DNA of 64,000 bases from Cheilinus undulatus (GCF_018320785.1 NC_054882.1:28028719-28092718); one strand, 5' to 3'. Positions 46,621-58,325 are shown, counted from the first letter of the stretch. The notes: generated by a model from the letters alone, not told the origin. Program-made: numbers and translations.

Positions 46621-47000
46621 TTTAAAAGTCCTCTTTTGATTTCCCGCCGGTGAAATCCACAGATAAACCAAAACCACCGTTATGTGAGTAGAAATACTAC
46701 TTCAATGTAATATTTTAAAAAAGGAAACTAGTTCCAGGTGTGTTTAGGCACCCAACACCGTCTTTCTTCTGATGAACCTGGCGTCAAATACGAGTAAAAG
46801 CACCTCCTGACTTCCTGCTTTGCACCCTGAGGTAAATCAAAACGTCCACGCGATTCTGCTCCTCTCAAACTCTGAAACTCTCACAGATTCCTCCGTTTGA
46901 TGTCGACAAAAACCTACTGGTCTGTCGACGACATTGCCCAGGTGAGTCACCTGAGAGAGATACAGGAAGTGAAATTCCACTCCAGGGTTGCCACTCCCTT
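46621..47000 (-). promoter_or_regulatory. spint1: spint1 5' leader and proximal promoter region
   Basis: The region directly upstream of the spint1 start. No TATA box was recognised. Position 46939-46953 carries a compact AP-1/E-box palindrome (separate entry). The transcription start cannot be placed from sequence alone. Confidence 0.45.
46939..46953. promoter_or_regulatory. AP-1 site flanked by inverted E-boxes
   Basis: CAGGTGAGTCACCTG is a palindrome around its central G. It contains an AP-1 consensus (TGAGTCA) overlapped by two E-boxes (CAGGTG and CACCTG), the type bound by Snail/ZEB repressors. It lies about 320 bp upstream of the spint1 ATG. A regulatory role is inferred; no binding is shown. 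Confidence 0.4.
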
Positions 47001-47109
47001 CTGCTGTTATGTGACGGGGGCCCAACAACAACCAGGACACAGCTTTGTGTGTGTGGTTGAAATGTCAGGCATCTTTGTTAACACGTGGAGTTTTAAACAA
47101 TATTCTTAG

Positions 47110-47455
47110 TGTTGAAGTTTTTGACAGGGGAATAAAGACTTTGTTCTCCTTTTATTCTGCTCCCTCACTGAAACTAACTCTGAAAATACAAAGACTAAGG
47201 GAATTGTACTTTATAAGAACATGCTGATTTATTGTCTGAGATACTCTGTTTAATCTTATACAGTGTACTGAGTTAAAGCTCCTGTAGAGGATTTAAAGTT
47301 TGTGTTGATTTTGGCACCCCAGGGGACAAAGTGGTACCTCAGTCCCCTTTGCTGGTCTTCTATATGTGTAGATAATGTCTTGCCCTTTATTTCCTCCATC
47401 AGTTCAAACATTTTGTAAGAATCTGTGTTATGGAAAATGTTTGAAAATCTTCCAT
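47110..47455. other. Intergenic, nothing recognised
   Basis: Sequence between the spint1 upstream region and a SINE fragment. No supportable gene or repeat. Confidence 0.4.
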
Positions 47456-47459
47456 ACAC

Positions 47460-47580
47460 TAATTTATTTTATTTTGGGTATTTTATACCTTTATTTATAG
47501 AGGAGGACTGTGGATAGGGTTCAAAACGAGGGGTTGGAGGGGCTAGAGACTTGCAAGTAAAGAGCCACATGCCCCCAACA
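47460..47580 (-). repeat. tRNA-derived SINE, 3' part, minus strand
   Basis: The reverse complement contains CCTATCCACAGTCCTCCTCT, then AATAAAGGTATAAAATACCC, the 3' body of the SINE family at 40404 and 40791. The tRNA-like head is not recognisable, so the copy is 5'-truncated or decayed. Confidence 0.65.
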
Positions 47581-48185
47581 ACTTTACGTACAATTGCAAC
47601 AGTTTTCACGACTCAATGTTTAACATAAATCCACCTATCAGCCTTTATTAAACATGATTCATGATTAACATATATGAATGACCTATTCTTGATCGACACT
47701 GCTGTTTTCTGCAGCAATTTTCCACATCAGGATCTTTGAAAGTGTAAAATCCATGCATAAAAATCAACACCAAAGACCTGTTCCTGCACAGATTTTCCAC
47801 CAATCACAAATCATCTACAAATCAATCCACAAATCATGCTAGCATCAAACCTAGTGATGGGCAGCACAGCAGCCCTAGAAAAATGTGGCCAAAACACCTC
47901 AGTCGCCCCCTTGTGGCTGGCTGCAGTAAAGGTGATCTCAGGCCTGAAGGCTAAAAATTGTAAATTTTAAAGAAAATAGAAACATTTTTCAATAATTTGT
48001 TGATTAAACCAAACTGTTAATATTTGTTCCTTTGAAAGTCTGGCCCCCAAACTGTCTGTCGAGAAAAAAGCTGGACCTTGTACAAATATGGTTGATGACC
48101 CCTGCACTTGGCCATTTATGTCCCACTCTGTCATTTATTAACAATATAAAAATTGTATCACAATTATCATTCATAAGCAGTAAAA
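47581..48185. other. Intergenic, nothing recognised
   Basis: AT-rich sequence with no bounded repeat or gene signal. Confidence 0.4.
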
Positions 48186-48656
48186 AAGTGTTTCTCAACT
48201 GGTGGGTCGGGACTTAAAAGTGGGTGAAAATGTGTGCTGGGAAAAATGATGTACGTGACGTACAAAGGCCAAAGCAGACACTTCCTAACATTTTATCATA
48301 CTCATGGGTAAATTTTGTTTGTTTCCTCAAGATCTGGGCTCGTGTATCTTGCTACCAAAGCTAATTTTCCATGGTAATGTGTTTAATTTCTCAAGATATT
48401 CAGGAAACGGCCAACATTTACAAGTCTTTACACTAAAATTGAGCTAAATCAAATGTATGATTTACTTTTCATGCATTTGTTTTGTCCTCTCTCTTTGTTA
48501 AATTTTATGATTTTTTGTTCAATCTAAGTCTCAAAACAGAAACATTTTTTCATGAAATATATTTGAATGTTTAAACCTTTTTAAGAAAAGCAGGTCACTA
48601 TTTCTAATAAAAGCAGTGGAGGTGGGTTTTGAGGCTTTACCAGTTGAGAACCACTG
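48186..48656. mobile_element. hAT MITE (CAGTGGTTCTCAACTGG ends)
   Basis: The left end AAGTGTTTCTCAACTGG and the inverted right end CAGTGGTTCTCAACTGG are paired hAT termini about 470 bp apart. The flanking 8-mers match poorly, so the insertion is old or the target duplication has decayed. No coding capacity. Confidence 0.65.
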
Positions 48657-48769
48657 CTTCAAAGTATTTTAATGATTGTTAAAGCTCCCGTGTAAAGCTT
48701 TTAGTTTTACTACATTGTTGTAGTTTGGCGCCCCCTGTAGACAAAAGGTAAAAAAGAAAAAGAAAGGAT

Positions 48770-49965
48770 AGGCAAGTTAAATCATAAAGCACATTTTAGC
48801 AACAAGGTAATCCAAAGTGCTTCACAAAAGACATCAAATCAGAATGACTAAGGGAACAAGAAAAAACAATGTTTTATTAAAACAGCCAATAATAGCCATA
48901 AAAAAGAACTTGAAAGAGAGCAAAGGAGAAAGATTTCTAGCTAAAACAGGACTGAAATGGCCCACTTCTGTAAACCCATCTCTCCTACCCAGACATAAAA
49001 AGATCTGACCCAGTCTGTACCATATATTTTTTTTCATTATATCTCTCATCTTAATGGTTCAGGTCTCAGGTGAGATTTAATTATTCTCTTGTAACGTCTT
49101 TCACAGAGATTTTTCTTCCCAGACACGAAAAGCCAAAATGTGTATTAATGTTCAATTAATCAATCATTCAAACTTTATTTATATAGCACCTTTCAAACAA
49201 ATTCAATTGCAGTTCAAAGTGCTTTCCAGGGTTGTACAAAAGTGATTGACAAAAAGGTATAATGGTAAAAAGGTTTAGAGACTAATGCACACACAAGTAG
49301 TTTACTGAAACAATTAAAAAGATAAAAGATAAGAAAAGAGACAGAGATAAAAGACAAATCAGAAAAGGGAAGAATTGATGAAATAGGAAACATAAAAATT
49401 TGCATAAAAACAGTAAAGTTTGAAATAAAGCAATGATAAAAGATTTAACATCCCAAATAATTCAAAGCCTATAAAACGAAAATAAAACATAGATGATCAT
49501 AACTAAAGTTAAATAAAAACCTTAAAACCCTAAAATTAAGATTTAAAATTTCTATAAAAAATAGAATAAAACAGAAACAATGATTGTGATAATCTGTATA
49601 GTCCTAAAAATTATAAAGTACTACATAAAAGCCAGACTGAATAAGTGTGTTTTTAGCTTGCGTTTAAAAATCTCAATATTCTCAGCTCCTCTCAGATCCT
49701 CTGGCAGGCTGTTCAACTGTCTTGGAGCATAAAAACTGAAAGAAGAATCACCGTACTTTTTAGTTCTGCTCTGTGGAACAGCCAAGAGAGAAGTGCCAGA
49801 GGATCTGAGGGTCCGTCCAGGTTCAAACTAAAATCATCTCTGATAGGTAGTCTGGGGCGAGGCCATGTAGTGCTTTATAAACTAATAAAAGAATTTTAAA
49901 ATCAATACGAAAACTAAAACTTTAACAACGAGTGTTAACTTTAAAATGTTAACACTCTGCCCCAC
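48770..49965. repeat. Interspersed teleost repeats, AT-rich
   Basis: The block starting near 49161 has AACTTTATTTATATAGCACC, then CAGTTCAAAGTGCTTTCCAG, a motif repeated very often in fish genomes. It ends with a part containing GGCGAGGCCATGTAGTGCTT near 49856. A smaller related piece (CCAAAGTGCTTCACAAAAGA) lies at 48811-48830. The family class is uncertain and boundaries are approximate. Confidence 0.45.
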
Positions 49966-50799
49966 CAGTGACACGAACAACTGTCCCACATCCAAGTTAC
50001 AATAGAATTTCAGTGCTAACAGTCAGCCTTGTCAAAGAGTGTCAGATAACTGCCTTAATAATGTTGTATTTACAAATTACAGTGCAGAGAATGCATTTAG
50101 GCTTTCTGAAATTACACTCACATTTCTTCCTATTTTCTATACAGTTTTATTTTTTGTCTGTAGTGGCGGTGGTTTACCTTGTGTAACTTTGGGAAATCTC
50201 TAAATCTTTGGCCTTGAGGAGTATTTGTAAGACTGGACTGGGAGCGATTTAGTCAAGACAAAAAATGAGCAAAGACCTGATCTACTTTTGAATTAGTCAT
50301 TGTGGAGTTTTCTCATAGCAAAGTAATCCTTCATTGTCCTAAATAAATACCAGAAAAAAACAGTGCCAGTCAGAGTCAGATGATTGGGGATTTGAAAACA
50401 TATTACACAATATGCTGAAAAAATGTGGAAGTGAAAATCAAGTGTAATAAAAAAAGTTTCCATTGATATTGTTTCATGATGCAGATTAAAAAAATGTACT
50501 TAATAGAATTTTTGAAGTGCACAGTTTAGATGTCACCATCAATTCTCCCTTCCTACTGTGAGATGACAGTTAAAAAACATTCAAAAGAAACTATAAAAGA
50601 CTGTGATTAGCTGGAAAACAATAAGGAATTCCTTAAATAATCAATAAGAAAAAACAAAAAGAGAGAAAGAAAACATAGTAGTCTGTACCAAAATGGCAAA
50701 TGTCAAGGTAGAAACTCTGTTAAAGATTGTTTTAAGGCCTGACTCAGTGCCTGCAGGTCTATTTCTTCACAAAGAATATTTTTCTTTTTCACGTTTGCA
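49966..50799. other. Intergenic, nothing recognised
   Basis: AT-rich DNA with no supportable gene or repeat boundary. Confidence 0.4.
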
Positions 50800-51240
50800 T
50801 TTTCAGCAAGCTGAGTGTGAAGCGGTTGGGATGAGAGTCAGCACCTCCAAGTCCAAGTCCATGGTTCTCTGCCGCAACATGGTGGATTGGTCCCTCCAAG
50901 TGAGGGGAGAATGGACCTTGAGATTGACAGGTGGGTTGCTGCAGCATCAGCAGAGTTGCAGACGTTGTACCTTACTGTTGTGGTGAAGAGGGGGCTGAGC
51001 CAGAAGGTAAGACTCTCAATTTACTGGTTGATCTTCATTCCAACCCTCACCTATGGTCATTAATTCTGAGATCACAGGTTCAAGCGGTCAAAATTAGATT
51101 CCTCAGGAGTTGTCTGAACTCAGCCTTAGTGATAGGGTGAGGAGCTCGGACATCAGGAGGGATCTCGAAGTAGAGCCGCAAAAGGAGCCTGTTGAGGTGG
51201 TTTGGGCATCTGATTGGGTTGCCTCCTTGTCACCTCATGC
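50800..51240 (+). pseudogene. Non-LTR retrotransposon (LINE) polymerase fossil, part 1
   Basis: Piecewise translation gives ECEAVGMRVSTSKSKSMVLC, then LSLSDRVRSSDIRRDLEVEP and, in another frame, RWFGHLIGLP. These match the C-terminal part of the reverse transcriptase of a LINE family common in fish. Frameshifts and stops break it. It continues at 51720-51990 after an interruption. Confidence 0.75.
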
Positions 51241-51719
51241 CTCCTACAGACTGGGTGTTTTTAGCAGTCTTATAAGTTTCTGGCATGCTATACTGCGACT
51301 TGAATCATACAACATTAAGTTTGATTTGTGCAGACTGTATGATGACAACTTCGACTAAATGCTGCTGAATCCCAGGCTACAGCGTACGCCAGTATGCAAG
51401 AAATAAAAGTCATCAGTCATCAATCATCTATCTACACCACCAGTGCTGTGGTAAATAATGAAGCAAAGCAACAATAAAACTGTTTGTGGTTAGTTGACGT
51501 AGGTTGTAGCAGCAGTCACACTGTGAGATGGTCATCCTAAATTTTAGACACTGTCAGAATTTTATCCCAGGCTGTCTTTAGTTGTAAGATCATGGCAATG
51601 GCCATCTGCCAACCTGTTTCACAGTGCAACGTAGGACTACTGTTTCAGAGCCACGACCAAAGATATCGCCACATTTGGTCATCTGTTGTTTTGACAGCCC
51701 TAAATTGCACAGTGTATAC
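51241..51719. other. Sequence interrupting the LINE fossil
   Basis: About 480 bp lie between the two LINE pieces, which would otherwise be nearly adjacent in the protein. No inverted ends could be set, so this is either a decayed insertion or a rearrangement. Confidence 0.4.
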
Positions 51720-51990
51720 CAAACTTTACTGTAGAGATCTTCAGGGTGTGTCCAACTGGAAGGAGACCTAAGGGTAGATTCAGGACTCCTCTGAAGTATT
51801 ACACATCTTGTGGAGGCAAGTAATGGATTAGGGATTTCTTCTTGAATGCTTATCTTCTTTGTAGGGCACAAGTATCTTGTGATTTTTCAGTACCTCATGT
51901 GGCCTGGGAACGCTTCTGAATCCCCCAGGAAGAGCTGGACTTGCCTTGCCTGCTGCCACCATGATCTGGCCCTGGATAAACAGAATAATT
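51720..51990 (+). pseudogene. Non-LTR retrotransposon (LINE) fossil, part 2
   Basis: The plus strand carries the end of the same LINE ORF: a stretch like CPTGRRPKGRFRTP near 51747-51785 and LAWERF...PQEELDLPCLLPP near 51900-51960 when read across frames. A short insert of about 85 bp (about 51813-51899) splits it again. It is inactive. Confidence 0.6.
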
Positions 51991-53379
51991 GGATGTATGT
52001 ATACATTTTTACAGACTTCCTTACTCCTGACTTCATCTTTCAGTTTTATTCCACTAGATGGCAGTGTGACCACGTCTACACCAGAGAAAGCAGCTGCAGT
52101 TAAACTGCTGATTAATTTTTCTCCAAGTAACGGAAAAAAACTCTTTTTGGGTCATTTTCTCTATCTAAAAATCATTAACATGACCTAAATTCAAACTAAC
52201 AGGGTTTTCAATGTTTCCTTTTTTTCGCAACTGTAGTGATACTATAGTGATTCAGGCCCTTAGTCATTTAATTCCAAGATGCGATGAGTCACTAAACCAG
52301 CAGTGAAGACGACAACAAAGAGGAGTAAAAGGAAGCGGTTACGCAAGTCATGCAAGGAAGATTGCTTGGTTAAGTGATGTAGAGTGAATCAGAATTTAAG
52401 GATTTAGTAAGATGAGTGATTTTTATTCACCTAAAACACTAAAAGTCAAGCTCATTCACATTGCCTGCTTTCCTGTCCTCCCACCTAGGACTCGTCACCC
52501 GTCCAACCCCGAGGTGAGAATGCCTTACTCTGGCCTCCGTCCCCTTTTTAACCAACCTGATGGTGCAGAACCGAGTCACATAGGACGGGATGAATGAATT
52601 TGTTTGCCTGGAAAGGTGAGCTGCTGGAGGCATTTAATAATTCAGTGTTTGTAACAGACGGCGCATCAGTGGGTGAACATGCGCTGCTGAGGCTGATTGA
52701 TGGTCGCTGTCAAAACAAAAAAGTGAACCCTATTATTCATGTCGTAATAGGATCTGTGGAAAACTCTGCAGCCTGTCATGTCTGTTGTCTCTGCTGCAAT
52801 AATTTGGCATGAGGATGTACAACTCTGCATTTTTGACCTTGTCATGCTGTTGATATCTGACTTCACAAACATGGATGCTTTCAAGACATTTATTTGACAT
52901 TTGACTTCCAAACAGACATAAATAGAGCTCTCCTGCGCATATATTATTCATGGCTGCGTAACTGAGGCCAACTGGACTTCAAGGCTTATTGAACGTACAC
53001 CTGATAATGCCTATTAGAAAGGACAGGGCTGCTACAACCCTAGAGGAACCCTGGCTCACCTGTCAGGGGGGACCCGGCTATTATTGGACATGTATGCGAA
53101 CACAAGAGGCCTCTGTAAGTCAAACCCTTGTGGCTCTGTGAGCAGTTATATCCTTAGAGAGAAAAAAATAGGTAGAAAATTGTGCTTTGTGTACATATGT
53201 AGATGTTTTGGATGAAATCACATTCATAATAGAGCACTTTCTAATTTGTTGCTGCAGTTGCCTCTCACCCTTTCTCCATTTTTTATGGCTGTAATTGACC
53301 TATACTCCCCCTCACCTGCTATGACTTTAAGGAAGAGAGCAAAAAGCAATCACACACCCAAGAAGGTGCATGCACAAAC
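51991..53379. other. Intergenic upstream of the PPP1R14 gene, nothing recognised
   Basis: No gene, RNA or bounded repeat was recognised. Open frames at 52594-52951 overlap on both strands and resemble no family. Confidence 0.4.
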
Positions 53380-53496
53380 ACAAGAATGAATGCACAAACT
53401 CGCACGCGCATGCACAGAGGCATATCTCATTACTGTCCTCCTGATAGAGCAGCCAGTGGGTGTTGCAAGAGGAGGAGGGAAAGAGAGAGAGCAAGA

Positions 53497-53527
<31 letters not shown>

Positions 53528-53765
53528 GAAGAGAAAGGACAGGGAGAGAACCAGAGGCAGCGTTCAGGAGAGGGAGAGCACTAACACTAGACAAGATAAC
53601 AGGAGATACGCGTGGTAACAGCAGAAGCAGAGATAGAGACAGAGAAGAGGAGCAAAAAGAGCCTGTTGGTCTATCTGTGTGAGTGTATATGTGTGTGTGA
53701 GCTCAGTAACTGTGTGTGAGCTTAGTGTGTTTCCACGGTTCTCTCCCCCGAGGGCCGTGGCAGCC
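53380..53765 (+). promoter_or_regulatory. PPP1R14 gene 5' leader/promoter with GA tract
   Basis: The region before the PPP1R14 start contains a long purine tract, mostly GA dinucleotides (about 53480-53545), then TG-rich DNA (about 53680-53725). GA tracts are common in promoters and leaders. No TATA box or defined transcription start was recognised. Confidence 0.4.
53480..53545. repeat. GA/GAGA microsatellite
   Basis: An interrupted purine run dominated by GAGAGA. It accounts for the arginine/glutamate-rich open frames that cross it at 53386-53682, which are therefore not called as genes. Confidence 0.85.
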
Positions 53766-53945
53766 ATGGCGTCAGAGCCCAGTACCCAGTCCAGGGTGAT
53801 GTTCCAGGCGGCGGACAAGACGCAGGAGCCGGCGCACCGCAAGCTGGGCAAGCTGACGGTCAAATACGACCGCAAGGACCTGCAGAGGAGGCTGGATATC
53901 GAGGAGTGGATCGACGGGCAGCTGCACCTGCTGTTTGACTGTGAG
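53766..53945 (+). CDS. PPP1R14-family PP1 inhibitor, first coding exon
   Basis: Sixty codons from an ATG in an excellent context (GCAGCCATGG) to a GTAGGG donor in phase 0. After a short N-terminus (MASEPSTQSRVMFQ) comes the family core KLTVKYDRKDLQRRLDIEEW, then IDGQLHLLFDCE. The threonine in LTVKYDR (residue 31) corresponds to Thr38 of CPI-17, whose phosphorylation turns these small proteins into strong inhibitors of protein phosphatase 1 and myosin phosphatase. The remaining exons lie beyond 64000 or were missed. The paralogue is uncertain: position head-to-head with spint1 recalls PPP1R14D in human; DLQRRLD-WIDG resembles PPP1R14A; RVMFQ resembles PPP1R14B/C. Cytosolic. Confidence 0.88.
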
Positions 53946-55900
53946 GTAGGGAAGGGCTAGAGCACAAATACACACAAATGAGGGAGCAGAAGAGGGCACT
54001 GAGTGACTACTGTGGTGGATTCTCTATCGTATATGAGAGATGCAAGTAAATAGGAGTGGGTGGGAGGTGAGTAGCTTCCCCTCACAGCTGCAATTTTTGG
54101 CACACAAGCCCTCGTGTGTCATCAAGCTCACTGCAGTATCAGCTGTGCAGCGTGCACGCTGGTGTTCCACCACAGGGATAAGATTATTTCCAAGATATGC
54201 TGCCCACTTATGTAATTAGGAGGCATTTGTAAGCATGTGGCAACCCTGGCAAGGCAAACCACTTTAAACATATGGATTTCTAGATTTAGAAATTTGTTGT
54301 CATAGTTTGAAGCTGAGTTAATGAGCTCAGCTCAGTTATATTAGAAGGAAGTGGAGGAGAAAGCATCCAAACAGTATTACTGTAAGGTTACAAAAAAGCA
54401 ATAAAACGTGCAGGAAAAAGTCGTATAAATATAAAAGCTAAGGGGTGGGATAGAGACAATCCTGCTGTTATGGTGGCATCATCTCATTTTATTGTCTTTA
54501 TATGTGGGTGTCCTGCCTTTCCCTTTGCACTCACATTCCTCTGGTCACTTAATAACTATACATGCATATCTAAACAGCTCTCATATATTGCCCTCCACCA
54601 GGGATAAGGCTGTACATTAGCCCTGTGCATGTAAAAACAAGGGTTGCAAAGTGGAAGTGTGTGCTCATTATATCAACCGTGTGCCTAATTAATGGGCCTC
54701 ATTACCTAGATAGTAATGTTAATAATGTACAGGGGGATTATGACAGGATATCAGCCAGCTCACACTCACACATACACACATGCACAGCGACCTCCAGAAC
54801 TCCGCTCCTGTACTGCTGGGATGCAATCCAATTATGTCAGAGGTTCCATATTGATTCACTTGGCGTTCTCTGAGGGGAAACCATGGCAACAGATGTCTCC
54901 TCGCCCACATGAGGCAGCATGGCATGGCGGAATTAGGTGGGTGTCTGTTGAGGAGCATGATATTGCTAATGATGATGCAGATCAGATGACAACACCGCCT
55001 CCGTTTTTGTGGCCGGAGAGGGCAGAGACAAACGCTTATTTCTTGAATCGCACAGGGACCCTTGGCTCTAGATAGCACTGTGTTTGATGTCCTTTGCAAA
55101 TGACATGTACAAATGCTGCAGAACATTTGCATGCATCTCTGCCCTTATTGGTTAGCTGACACACTAATCTTAATAGCAAATCTAGAGATCTGTAGCAAGA
55201 GATAAACAGGGGTCTTTCACTACTAAATCAATTGTGTTTACAGCATTTTTTTTTTTTACATCTTTTGCTTCCATTTTCCTTGTCACAATGTTTTTATTCT
55301 CTATTTACATGCGAGGCCTCTTTCTCTGTGGTAATGTATGCTAATATGCTTGTAGAGCTGAGGGTGGAATAAATCACATTAGTGAAAACCAGGACATGCA
55401 CAAGGCTAACAAAAACTGATCTGAAGTCTTCCTGTATAAACTTTTTGATCTCATGCCAGAAACATGATTATTTCACATACACTGCTCTTGGATTACATGA
55501 TCTGACTCTACGATCTCCCACTTAAAGATAAATGCACCAGCAGAGTTTATTTGCATTAGCTTTTGTGTAGAATTAGTTGTGGCTGGTCCATGTGCACAGG
55601 CCAGTGTGATGAATTTTGCATGGGCTCAGGGGAAGGTTACTCTGTGGGTTCTCTGAGTCTTCCGCGTGGAAGCATTTACCATCAGTCCCCTGTGTCACCA
55701 CCTGAATTATTTAGCTGCATCTCTAATTCATACAAGTGCAGCCTCAGTCTGGAGCCGCTGCCATCTTTGCAAACTTCACACCTTTTTGAGAAAGTGTACA
55801 CTACAAATAAAGTGGGGAACCACTACCCTCAGACACTCTGACTGCTCAGCCCTTACCCTCAGACTGCTGCTGAGTCACTGAAGACATGTTGTATTATAAC
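53946..55900. other. First intron of the PPP1R14 gene, nothing recognised
   Basis: Begins with the GTAGGG donor. No second exon of the family (an acidic helix segment such as E-I-D-x-D-E-L-L) was found in frame with an acceptor. No bounded repeat recognised here. Confidence 0.4.
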
Positions 55901-55908
55901 CTCGAGGT

Positions 55909-57296
55909 CAGTGGTTCTCAACCTGGGGTCTGGGCACCCTTGGGGGGGGGGGGGCATGTCTGCTCTGAGGTTGTCAAAATAAGATGTACATATACAGTGC
56001 TTAACAAATTTATTAGACCACCACCCAAATTAAGGTTTATGCCACAGCTGCCCTAAATTACCAGCATTGGTAATTACCAAAATCATTTTTTATGTTTCTG
56101 CAATGGTTAATACACCAATATGTAGAAGCTCTTTAACCCAAATGATATTTTTAATGCTAAAATATAATTATTATTGTTATCCATGAATTTTCAAATGTAT
56201 TGATTTACAAAAAAACTGAAAAATAGTAGAGCACATGATTAGTTCTTGATTAATATGTCAAATTATAGTTATTTACTTGCATTCCTGACAAATATGACAG
56301 GTGGTCTAATAAATTTGTTAAGCACTGAATATTCTTAAAATCAAGATTAGAACACAGTGTACCACAGCATATAAGAGCTGATCTTATTGAGGAAAAATTG
56401 AATTTTTGCACTTATCAAGTTATGTATTTACAAGAAACCAAACTCAGAATGTCTGAGTTTAATGGTCGTAAGTTTAAGAGAAAAAAGCAGAAATTGCCAA
56501 GTTTAAAAGTTTTATATTTTGACATTATAAACTCAAAGATCTGAGGTTTCTAAAGGGGAGATATTTTACACTTTTAAGACAAGTTTATATGGGTCTCAGG
56601 TCCCCAAAACATGCCTGTGAAGTTTGTTGCTTAAAAAACACTCCAGTGTAGGAGTTTTTCATGTCTGAAACCCCTCAGTTGGATTTTTCTGGTACTTGAG
56701 GGGATTGTGGACAGGCCAGGGGCACATATTTTGAAAAGTGATTTTTTGCATAATATGTCCCCTTTAAAATCATAAATTTATGACATTGTAAAGTCAAAAT
56801 TTCCGAGAAACCAAACTGAAAACAGTGGTTGGAAAACCCCAATTTACAGAAATGTATTTTCTTAATCCAGATGATATAACCTGATTATTCTGGGCTAAAA
56901 CTACAAGTTGCTCAGTCCCAGTATGAAGTATTGTTTGATAAGGCTCTCAACTGCTGGATTTGTGCAAGGAAAAAGCTTCATCTAGTATGATTCTCTTCCA
57001 CTATTTTCAACTTGATAACCTCAAATACTTTATGTTTTAGTTCACTTTTTAATCTTGACAATTCTGACTTTTTTCTACAAAAAGAACAGATACTCAGTGA
57101 CCCTTATGCACTAATAATGGATAGCTTATACTCTGATCTTTTGGTAAGAACATCTTTATGGAGGCTTGTTGTGTTGAAATTTTGTCCGTGAAAACAATGA
57201 AAACTGATGTTTAAATTTCCAAGTGGGTTCCAGGAGGCTTAGCTTTACTCAGATAGGAGTACAGGGGTGCCAAAGGAAAAAGGTTGGGAACCACTG
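55909..57296. mobile_element. hAT-type element with a nested MITE
   Basis: 1,388 bp between CAGTGGTTCTCAACC and, inverted from the right, CAGTGGTTCCCAACC. The flanking 8-mers CTCGAGGT (55901-55908) and CTCTTGGT (57297-57304) match at 6 of 8. A G-run lies near 55943-55954. The interior is related in reverse orientation to the elements at 35464 and 58326 (shared CTGGGACTGAGCAA). A second element is inserted at 55995-56327. Confidence 0.8.
55995..56327. mobile_element. MITE with CAGTGCTTAACAAATTT ends
   Basis: 333 bp with near-perfect inverted ends (CAGTGCTTAACAAATTTATT on both sides, then AGACCACC). The left flank is TA; the right flank is no longer TA. Ends and flank suggest a Tc1/mariner-type MITE. 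It is nested in the hAT element at 55909-57296 and is therefore younger. Confidence 0.75.
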
Positions 57297-57304
57297 CTCT
57301 TGGT

Positions 57305-58325
57305 AATCATGTTATCACAAGTCTTAATTTTTATTCAGTGATTTACCAGCTCTTACATAACAAAACAAGATCTTGATATTTTTCGGTCTTTGTGGTGAAT
57401 TTAATGAATCGCTGGGCAGCTCATGCCTAAAACAGGAAAAGGGTAGGGGCTGATAACTTAAAAACACATACTTGCATCTTTTCGAATCAGCTAAGTTTCC
57501 TGGGCATGGTTTCCTTTGTGTAACAAAAGCAAAACATGGTTTGAGATAGATAAACATCAGTTTTGATGCTGATGTTTTGTTGAAATGTTGAAAGTCTAGT
57601 CTAAAACCTTTAAAAGTCCATTGTGGAATTATCAGCAGGGTATAAAATAACTACACTTGAAATTGATGCCTTCTTGCTTTTGCCTTCCGCCATGAGAAGG
57701 AAGGTCAACTCCTTCTGGAAAGTTATGAAACTGCTTGTGCAGAGTAGGTGTCAAGACTGATTAGCTGCAAGTTGAAGACAACCTTTTTAAAAAATATTTT
57801 CCAAGGCTGAGATTCACAAGTGATTTATTTGACTGTAAAGACAGCAGCACAGGGACAAAAATAGTCAAAAAGACAAGAGATGCTTTGACCACGCTGGCTG
57901 CTAATATTATGCACAAACCAACAGTTCTTAACAGTGCCTTTAAAGCTTCTAATGAAGGGATTCTGCTTATTAGCTCTTTGAGAGACTATATCCATTCAGT
58001 ATGAAGCTAAATAAAAGCAGCTGGTTATCTAAGCAGCCCACTGCAAACAGAAGAAAATACAGCAACATTAAAAAGCATTTAAAAATATTCATCTTCTGTG
58101 GATCACATTTGTTTAAAGTCAGTTTTATTTAAGGACCTTTATACCCCTAATTTTGGGAGATAGAAAGTGATGGACTACAAAAGAGTTTTTGATCTCTTCT
58201 TTGGGAGAATGAGTGTTTCAAGAAGGCTGTAAGATTTTGTCTGCATAATGTTAGATTTCACTAAAGATGAGGTCAGACTACACAATTTCACAGTTTGTTA
58301 TGATGGTTACAAAGTCAGTTTAGGA
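57305..58325. other. PPP1R14 intron, nothing recognised
   Basis: AT-rich DNA between two hAT-related elements. No exon or repeat terminus found. Confidence 0.4.

Noticed and set aside
53386..53682. Arginine/glutamate-rich open frame
   Set aside because: It is the translation of a GA microsatellite in the leader of the PPP1R14 gene.
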